Positions 59,653 through 64,000 of a DNA stretch of 64,000 bases are shown in pieces. How positions within the stretch are numbered: the stretch's first letter is position 1; each line of letters begins with the position of its first letter. Source of the DNA: CAZTAO01 sp964611645 (GTDB lineage Bacteria; Armatimonadota; UBA5829). The stretch lies in assembly GCA_964611645.1 (NCBI GenBank), contig CAZTAO010000008.1:68516-132515 (forward strand), given 5' to 3'. The position numbers were made by a program, and so were the translations under genes. A model generated the notes under the pieces. It searched no databases. It was given only the letters and a program-made list of their open reading frames with translations, and had not been told where the DNA came from.

Positions 59653-60723
59653 ATGTACGCAGCGATAATGGCCGGTGGGTCCGGCACCAGACTTTGGCCC
59701 AAGTCCCGCAAGAATCGCCCCAAGCAATTACACGTTCTTTCTGGTGAACAGAGTCTTATCCAGCAGACCGTCAGCCGATTGGCTGGGCTGGTGGATAACG
59801 ATTCTGTTTACGTGATAGCCAACCAGAACCACCTCGCCCCTATCAGGGAACAACTGCCCTGGCTTTCTGAAGACCAACTGGTCGGTGAGCCGCACGCCAA
59901 AAACACTGCCCCAGCCGTGGGTGTCATCGCGACCCTTATCGCCCGGCGCGACCCGGACGCAATTATCGTGGTTCTTCCCTCCGACCACATGATCACCCGG
60001 GAAGACAAGTTCCGCGATGTGCTTCAGGCTGCAGGCCAGGTGGCTGCGGAGGGACCCAACGTCGTCACCATCGGTATCAGGCCAACGGGTCCGGAGACTG
60101 GTTACGGGTATATCGAGATGGCTGAGGACTGCAGATATGTGGACGGCATCGCGGTGCATACAGTGCTGGGCTTCAAGGAAAAACCCAGCATCAAACAGGC
60201 TGAGGATTACGTATCCAGTTGGCAGTACGTCTGGAATAGTGGGATGTTCGTGTGGAGCGTGAAGACCATCATGGACCTCTATCGGGATCACGCCCCCGAC
60301 ATCTACAAGCTTCTGGTCAAGTTTGACGGAGCAGTTGGCACATCGGATGAGAAGAAGGTGCTTGGTGAGGTCTATGACGCGTTCCCGAGCATCTCGGTGG
60401 ACTATGCGATAATGGAACATGCGACCAACATAAAGGTCATCCCAAGCAGTTTCGGCTGGAGTGACCTCGGGAGTTGGTCGTCGTTATACGATATCACGGA
60501 AGCAGACGCACACGGCAACGCGGTGGTCGGTGAGCATGTGGGGGTTGATACCTATGGCTGCCTCATCCACTCGCGCGACAAGCTGGTGGCCACCATCGGC
60601 CTGGACAATATGATCGTGGTGGACGATGGCGACGTGGTGCTGATTATGCCCGCCGGCCGCGCCCAGGACGTGAAGCTGCTGCTGGATGAGATCAAGAAGC
60701 GCGGCCTGGGAAAGCACCTGTAG
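59653..60723 (+). CDS. manC: Mannose-1-phosphate guanylyltransferase
   Basis: A 356-residue nucleotidyltransferase that makes GDP-mannose for polysaccharides. AAIMAGGSGTRLWPKSR is the nucleotide-binding signature. VVLPSDHMI, ETGYGYIE and GFKEKPS (Lys for GTP) are conserved. A C-terminal left-handed beta-helix-like segment (GNAVVGEHVGVDTYGCLIHS) ends it. It lacks the cupin isomerase of bifunctional AlgA/ManC forms. It pairs with the preceding phosphatase gene, 36 bases away. Confidence 0.93.
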   Translation: MYAAIMAGGSGTRLWPKSRKNRPKQLHVLSGEQSLIQQTVSRLAGLVDNDSVYVIANQNHLAPIREQLPWLSEDQLVGEPHAKNTAPAVGVIATLIARRDPDAIIVVLPSDHMITREDKFRDVLQAAGQVAAEGPNVVTIGIRPTGPETGYGYIEMAEDCRYVDGIAVHTVLGFKEKPSIKQAEDYVSSWQYVWNSGMFVWSVKTIMDLYRDHAPDIYKLLVKFDGAVGTSDEKKVLGEVYDAFPSISVDYAIMEHATNIKVIPSSFGWSDLGSWSSLYDITEADAHGNAVVGEHVGVDTYGCLIHSRDKLVATIGLDNMIVVDDGDVVLIMPAGRAQDVKLLLDEIKKRGLGKHL

Positions 60724-60754
60724 ACCCAAGTGATTCCGATAGAACTGCTTGCGT

Positions 60755-60785
60755 GTGTCACCCTGAACTCGTTTCAGGGTCTGCG
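60755..60785. repeat. Partial copy of palindromic repeat family A
   Basis: CACCCTGAACTCGTTTCAGGGTCTG is a half-copy of the family A element, downstream of the guanylyltransferase gene and ahead of the convergent transporter gene. Confidence 0.65.
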
Positions 60786-60822
60786 CCTAGATGCTCTTCG
60801 AGGCGCTCCAGCGGTGAACTGC

Positions 60823-62076
60823 TTAGTAGCCGAACAGGCCACCTATGGTCATCGCAACGGTCATCAGTATGAGCGCCCCGGCCATTATCCACACCGCGAC
60901 GTTGTACAGCCTGGAGTTGGTGTAGACGCCCATCACGTCTTTGCGGTTGATCAGGTTCAACATGAAAATGAGTATGATCGGCAGCAGAATCCCATTGATC
61001 GCCTGTGCTCGGATCATCAGGTCCACCAGGCTGCGCTGCGGGAGCAGAACAACCACTGCCCCAAACACTATGCAGAATGTGTATATGCCGTAGAACATTG
61101 GCGCTTCTTTGAACCTGCGAGAAACTCCGATCTCCCAGCCGAACGACTCGCAGTAAGTATAGGCGGTCGAAAGCGGCAGCACAGCGGCCGCAAGCAGACT
61201 CGCGTTGAATAGCCCCACGGCGAACAGTATCTCAGCGTAACCCCCCGCCACCGGCCTCAAAGCCACTGCGGCCTGGGCCGGGGTTCTTATGTCCACCGGG
61301 CCTCCCCTGACATCGTAGATCATCACAGCCGCTGCCACTATGATGAAGAATGAGACGAAGTCCGTGAGGAATGATCCGATGTAGACATCCCACTTCTGAT
61401 ACTTGTAGTGGGCCAGACGCACGCCTTTATCCACAACTGTTGCTTGCAGGAAGAACTGCATCCATGGAGTGATTGTGGTGCCGATGACAGCGATAGTTAG
61501 GAAGAGGAAATGCGGCATAGAGCCTATGCTGGAGAAGTCGGGTTTGACGACATTTCCGAACACTTCATGCCAGTTTGGCCGAGCCATGAATCCGGAGATC
61601 ACGTATGTGACAAACAGCAGGGTCAGAGCGAGGAAGACACGCTCAACCGTGCGGAAGCTGCCTTTGACCACAAGCAGCCATATCAGGATGGCCGCAAGTG
61701 GGATGCTTATATAGCGCGTCAGACCAAAGATTTCCAGGCTGGCGGCAAGGCCGGCGAACTCTGCCACTGTGGTAGCCATGTTGGCGACAAGCAGAGTGCC
61801 CAGAGCGAACATCGTCCACTTGACCCCGTAGTTCTCGCGGATAAGCTCGCCCAAGCCCTTTTGGGTCACAACACCCATCCGGGCGCACATCTCCTGGATC
61901 ATTGCAAGTACGAACGTAATAACCAGCACCACCCATAGGAGGCTGTAGCGGTATTTCGCGCCTGCGGTGATGTATGTCATTATGCCGCCGGCGTCGTTGT
62001 CCGCCGCAGCCGTGATGATACCAGGCCCGATCAGCGCCAGCACCAACAGAAGCCTCTTCCGTGATAGGCGTTTCAT
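60823..62076 (-). CDS. Nramp-related divalent metal transporter, noncanonical metal site
   Basis: A 417-residue, 11-12 helix transporter of the SLC11/Nramp superfamily. The TM1 site, normally DPGN, reads ADNDAGGI. The TM6 site, normally containing MPH, reads TTITPWMQFF. These changes are like those in Nramp-related magnesium or manganese transporters, not in MntH proper. GGAAAGGAGGT precedes the ATG. It is the second gene of an operon with an MgtE-type sensor protein. Import of Mg2+ or Mn2+ is likely; which ion is inference. Confidence 0.85.
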   Translation of the reverse strand: MKRLSRKRLLLVLALIGPGIITAAADNDAGGIMTYITAGAKYRYSLLWVVLVITFVLAMIQEMCARMGVVTQKGLGELIRENYGVKWTMFALGTLLVANMATTVAEFAGLAASLEIFGLTRYISIPLAAILIWLLVVKGSFRTVERVFLALTLLFVTYVISGFMARPNWHEVFGNVVKPDFSSIGSMPHFLFLTIAVIGTTITPWMQFFLQATVVDKGVRLAHYKYQKWDVYIGSFLTDFVSFFIIVAAAVMIYDVRGGPVDIRTPAQAAVALRPVAGGYAEILFAVGLFNASLLAAAVLPLSTAYTYCESFGWEIGVSRRFKEAPMFYGIYTFCIVFGAVVVLLPQRSLVDLMIRAQAINGILLPIILIFMLNLINRKDVMGVYTNSRLYNVAVWIMAGALILMTVAMTIGGLFGY

Positions 62077-62158
62077 ACCACTTTACCTCCTTTCCCAGTG
62101 TGTTGTAGTTACGCTCAGGTAAGTTAGGACCGTCGTCCATTGCTTTGCTCACTTTGTA

Positions 62159-63418
62159 TCAGGAGTGCCAGACTCGCGGCACTCTCTTCTTCCATTCATC
62201 AGGCACTATTTCTTCCAGGGCGTCATCGAATGTCACGATGCCGCGTATGCGGTTCTCATCGTCAACGACGGGCACCGCCAGTAGATTGTAGTCGCTTATA
62301 GTCTGGGCTATTTCCTCTATGGATGCATCCAGATGGACGTGGACGACCTTGTCGACCATGAAATCGTTCACAGGTGTATCGGGCTTTGCCACTATCAGAT
62401 TCTTCAGGGTTATAACCCCAACCAGGTGGTCGGAGGAGTCTGTCACATAGAGGTAGTACACCATTTCGGTTTCGGGAGAAAGCTCGCGAATCCGTTCTAT
62501 GGTCTCCTGCGCGGTCGTGTCTTTTGAGATGGTGATGAACTCCGTTGTCATCAACCCGCCGGCGGTGTTGTCGTCGTAGGCCAGGAGTTCCTTTACATCC
62601 TCTGCATCTTCCGGCTGCATCTCCTCCAGGAGGTCTTCGCGCTTTTCCTCGCTCATATCGCCGAGGATGTCGGCGGCTTCGTCCGGCTCCATTTCCTCAA
62701 GAATATCGGCTGCCAACTCATCCTTGAGGCTCTCAAGGATAGAGGCCTGAACTTCCGGATGGGCTTCACCGATAACGTCCGCGGCGGTCTCCACATCCAG
62801 AGTCTCGATTACGTTCTGTCGCTGGTCCGGGTCGAGCTCATTTACAATCTTGGCAATTTCCGACGGGTGCAGAGACTGGAGCTTCTCGGACGAGACTTTC
62901 AGTTTCAGGCGCCCCATGCCTCTCTCGAAAGTCTCCACGTCGTGCCAGCCGATGACCTTTGACTTGGTTTTGAAACTGCTGTACTCGGACAGTTTGTCCG
63001 CGATCCGCATCAGACCCATCCGGCGCAAAAGCCCGCGAGTTCCGGTGTCGACTCCCACAAGATACAGTCGGTCACCGGATGGCTCGATCCTTACGTCATT
63101 GACCCTCACAACGCGGTATTCGTGCACATCAACGATCTGCTTGTCCATCACGTTGGTCTTGAGGAGCAGGTCCTCATCCGAGATGTCGTAACGCTGCGCA
63201 TCTGCTTCGGGGACGGCCAGCGCAAAGCGTTCCGCGTCCTTGTCATAGTCAAAGGCGCTCCACGCAAGTGTTACATTCTCTTTCTGGCCACTTTTCACGA
63301 TCACAGCGGATATCACCGGCAAGTGCGCGGCCGGCGAGGCGACAAGATCGACCAAGCGCCCGACCTCTACCCCTTTGGGGTCCTTGATTAACTGGTTGAT
63401 CACATAAGAGAGATACAT
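62159..63418 (-). CDS. MgtE-N, CBS-pair and PRC-barrel-like protein
   Basis: A 419-residue soluble protein. Residues ~1-140 contain PRC-barrel-like modules (VGRLVDLVASPAAHLPVISAV and VRIEPSGDRLYLVGVD). An MgtE-N superhelical domain (about 180-290: LHPSEIAKIVNELDPD, ADILEEMEPDEAADILG) follows. Then comes a CBS pair (about 300-410: LMTTEFITI, DHLVGVITLKNL, LLAVPVVDDENRIRGIV). MgtE-N and CBS domains sense cytosolic Mg2+ in MgtE channels, here without the channel itself. Upstream of the Nramp-related gene in one operon, it may gate or regulate that transporter. Start: ATG at 63418. Confidence 0.85.
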   Translation of the reverse strand: MYLSYVINQLIKDPKGVEVGRLVDLVASPAAHLPVISAVIVKSGQKENVTLAWSAFDYDKDAERFALAVPEADAQRYDISDEDLLLKTNVMDKQIVDVHEYRVVRVNDVRIEPSGDRLYLVGVDTGTRGLLRRMGLMRIADKLSEYSSFKTKSKVIGWHDVETFERGMGRLKLKVSSEKLQSLHPSEIAKIVNELDPDQRQNVIETLDVETAADVIGEAHPEVQASILESLKDELAADILEEMEPDEAADILGDMSEEKREDLLEEMQPEDAEDVKELLAYDDNTAGGLMTTEFITISKDTTAQETIERIRELSPETEMVYYLYVTDSSDHLVGVITLKNLIVAKPDTPVNDFMVDKVVHVHLDASIEEIAQTISDYNLLAVPVVDDENRIRGIVTFDDALEEIVPDEWKKRVPRVWHS

Positions 63419-63607
63419 TGGATGGGTTCCCACCGGAGCGTAGTTTTGCTGCTCGACTACTACTGTACAATCGCAACCTGTGCCTGTCAAATCCGTGCCG
63501 GGAAACGCCTTCGGGCGGAGAATATGAGGATGCAGGGATTTTCTTCAAGAAATCAGCAGTCTTTGCGCTGTTTGATGGAGAGAGTTCAGTTCTGCGGGAA
63601 TGATGTG

Positions 63608-64000
63608 CTATGGCGTGGCAGGGAGTGCATGCTGGTTGGCGTCTGCGATCATCTGTTGGCAAGCCTCGATGGTATTACGACCTTGCAGTCCCCAGGTTTC
63701 GAAGATTGACCTGAGAATGCTGGCGGTGTTTGACCCTTTCGGGGAACGGGTTCCACCGCTGATCTTCCTTGCAACCACGGCAGGCCGGATGGCGCGCTCG
63801 GCAGCGTTGTTCTCCGAGGGCACCTCGGGACACTGCACGAAAACAAACAACTCTCCGATGAAGCGTTGCATTCTCTCGGCAAGCACGCGCTCAGGCGCAG
63901 TTGCGTTCTTCCAGTAGGGTTGCGCAAGCGCCAGAAGTTCAGACTCTCTGGGTTTACCATTGATGTGGTACAGTTGGTGTTTGCGGATAAGGGCGTCTTT
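63608..64000 (-). mobile_element. IS66 family transposase gene, cut by window edge
   Basis: The C-terminal ~130 residues of an IS66 transposase, in frame to base 64000. NNAAERAIRPAVVARK is the IS66 catalytic (Glu) segment. GTRSPKGSNTASILRSIFET and GLQGRNTIEACQQMI are its C-terminal hallmarks. Residues towards the edge (ESELLALAQPYW) are also typical of the family. No terminal inverted repeat is visible after the stop within 190 bases. The remaining gene and left end lie beyond the window. Whether it is active cannot be judged. Confidence 0.85.

Noticed and set aside
1..64000. tRNA or rRNA genes
   Set aside because: No convincing T-arm or cloverleaf pattern and no rRNA-like stretch were found; isolated GGTTCGA-like matches lie inside coding sequence.

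Overview
This 64 kb window is gene-dense bacterial chromosome of moderately high GC. Shine-Dalgarno sites are clear, TTG and GTG starts are common, and the consensus sigma-70-type promoters have 17 bp spacers. An outer-membrane beta-barrel protein, lipoproteins, a STN-like protein and a CsgG/FlgO-like protein point to a cell with an outer membrane. Many secreted TIM-barrel and sialidase-type carbohydrate-active proteins, UroD-family methyltransferase-like proteins, permease-prefix/PadR pairs and WD40/TolB-type proteins suggest a heterotroph resembling Armatimonadota, or a relative in the Planctomycetota/Chloroflexota range. That placement is inference; no rRNA or tRNA was found to fix it.

Layout. 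0-12.4 kb holds secreted glycan-degrading proteins: the end of an alpha-L-rhamnosidase, a tandem pair of 429-residue paralogues, a large glycosidase-like protein and a sialidase. It also has a small two-gene HEPN module, a decayed phage-type gene and recQ. 12.5-25.6 kb is a nearly self-contained [NiFe]-hydrogenase island: a nickel ECF transporter (cbiMNQO type), divergent nikR, a Tat cluster (tatA, tatA, tatC), hypF-hypC-hypD-hypE, and facing it a hydrogenase operon (protease, small Tat-signal-like protein, small subunit, large subunit). The parts fit one job: import nickel, sense it, build the NiFe(CN)2CO centre, then fold and export the enzyme by Tat. hypA and hypB are absent, and His-rich tails occur on the transporter ATPase and on the cleavable end of the large subunit.

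26-34 kb: STAS protein, nadB, an SGNH esterase, a zinc-ribbon/TPR protein, a STN-like secreted protein and a DapA-family aldolase. Between the zinc-ribbon gene and the STN-like gene lies a candidate structured non-coding RNA with its own promoter. 34-39 kb: a duplicated PadR/permease-prefix pair (one PadR reduced to a fragment) and pdxS/pdxT. 39-46.6 kb: ASCH protein, secG, UroD-like/PIG-L/NeuB-like genes, an outer-membrane barrel, a WD40-CsgG-like fusion and a cytoplasmic sialidase. 46.8-57 kb: fused E1 alpha-beta dehydrogenase, an MFS transporter, a second UroD-like protein, and a 1067-residue TIM-barrel/TolB protein. 56.4-63.4 kb: a translin-like protein with a CCA-type nucleotidyltransferase, a PHP phosphatase, mannose-1-phosphate guanylyltransferase, and an Nramp-related transporter next to an MgtE-N/CBS protein. 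The window ends inside an IS66 transposase gene.

Intergenic DNA is populated by at least four families of short palindromic repeats. Several extend reading frames and would give false N-termini.
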